Shown here: positions 7,807 through 8,021 of the stretch, in pieces
Layout: every line of letters begins with the position of its first letter
Numbering within the stretch: the first letter of the stretch is position 1
Assembly: GCA_021847855.1 (NCBI GenBank)
Contig: JAJZOT010000063.1
Location: 1 to 8,021 of the forward strand
DNA: 8,021 nt
Direction of reading: 5' to 3'
From: Thermoplasmata archaeon
GTDB lineage: Archaea; Thermoplasmatota; Thermoplasmata; Thermoplasmatales; Thermoplasmataceae
Notes under the pieces: model-generated
Seen by the model: the letters and a program-made list of their open reading frames with translations, nothing else
Told to the model about the DNA's origin: nothing
Database searches by the model: none
Made by a program: the position numbers and the translations under genes

Positions 7807-7824
7807 TGGATTAGTTCCTGTATA

Positions 7825-8021
7825 TCAGATCCCAATTCTCCTTAATGTTTCTGCACTATCAGGTTTCAGGAAGAATATTGTGTTCTCTCCAACCTCTATC
7901 TTATAAGGAATGGACATTTCCACGCAATTCTCCCTATCTCCATGGCACAGAACGATTTCTGAACTGTTTTTCATGTATTCCCAGAGACCCTTTGATGGCT
8001 TGAGTATGAGTCCAAGATATA
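7825..8021 (-). CDS. Unrecognised protein, C-terminal part, convergent gene
   Basis: An open minus-strand frame runs from the window edge to a TGA at 7827-7825 and encodes the last 64 residues; the start lies beyond the window. The other two minus frames here contain stops, and the translation looks protein-like. It begins YLGLILKPSKGLWEYM, has a segment LCHGDRENC with two cysteines seven residues apart, then a strand-rich tail (IPYKIEVGENTIFFLK) ending in ETLRRIGI. The alternating polar and hydrophobic residues suggest a beta-rich C-terminal domain. I cannot assign a family. Its stop is 18 bases from the M50 stop, so the two genes converge, and it belongs to a separate transcription unit. 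Confidence 0.6.
   Translation of the reverse strand, partial: YLGLILKPSKGLWEYMKNSSEIVLCHGDRENCVEMSIPYKIEVGENTIFFLKPDSAETLRRIGI

Noticed and set aside
7807..7824. Possible bidirectional terminator between the convergent stops
   Set aside because: The 18 bases show neither a clear stem nor a strong T-run on either strand.

Overview
The window looks like chromosomal DNA from an archaeon, most likely of the Thermoplasmatales (Thermoplasma-like, moderate GC, arginine mostly AGG/AGA). The main evidence is a consecutive archaellum motor gene set (arlH tail, arlI, arlJ), which only archaea carry. A BRE/TATA-type promoter with no leader and a T-rich putative terminator fit this. The lineage below Archaea is inferred from overall flavour, not proven.

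Layout: bases 2-109 hold the last 35 codons of arlH/flaH, the RecA-like archaellum ATPase. After an 18-base gap comes arlI/flaI (128-1753), the hexameric motor and assembly ATPase. Its stop overlaps the start of arlJ/flaJ (1750-3414), the polytopic membrane platform. A T-rich tract then suggests the archaellum operon ends here. The 76-base gap (3415-3490) also carries a TATA-like promoter placed for a leaderless transcript, plus a perfect 12-bp palindrome. Together these suggest a new, possibly regulated transcription unit.

That unit contains a very large tetratricopeptide-repeat (TPR) protein of 1233 residues (3491-7192). Its stop codon overlaps the GTG start of a small M50-family (site-2-protease type) intramembrane zinc metalloprotease (7189-7806). 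The last 197 bases hold the C-terminal part of a convergent minus-strand gene that I do not recognise (7825-8021).

How they fit together: ArlH, ArlI and ArlJ form the cytoplasmic and membrane motor that assembles and rotates the archaellum. The TPR and M50 genes look co-translated and may act as a scaffold plus intramembrane protease pair. Whether they relate to motility or merely lie beside the operon cannot be settled from sequence alone. This coupled pair and its promoter are the most interesting part of the window. There is no CRISPR array, insertion sequence, tRNA or rRNA, and no gene-free stretch above 80 bases.
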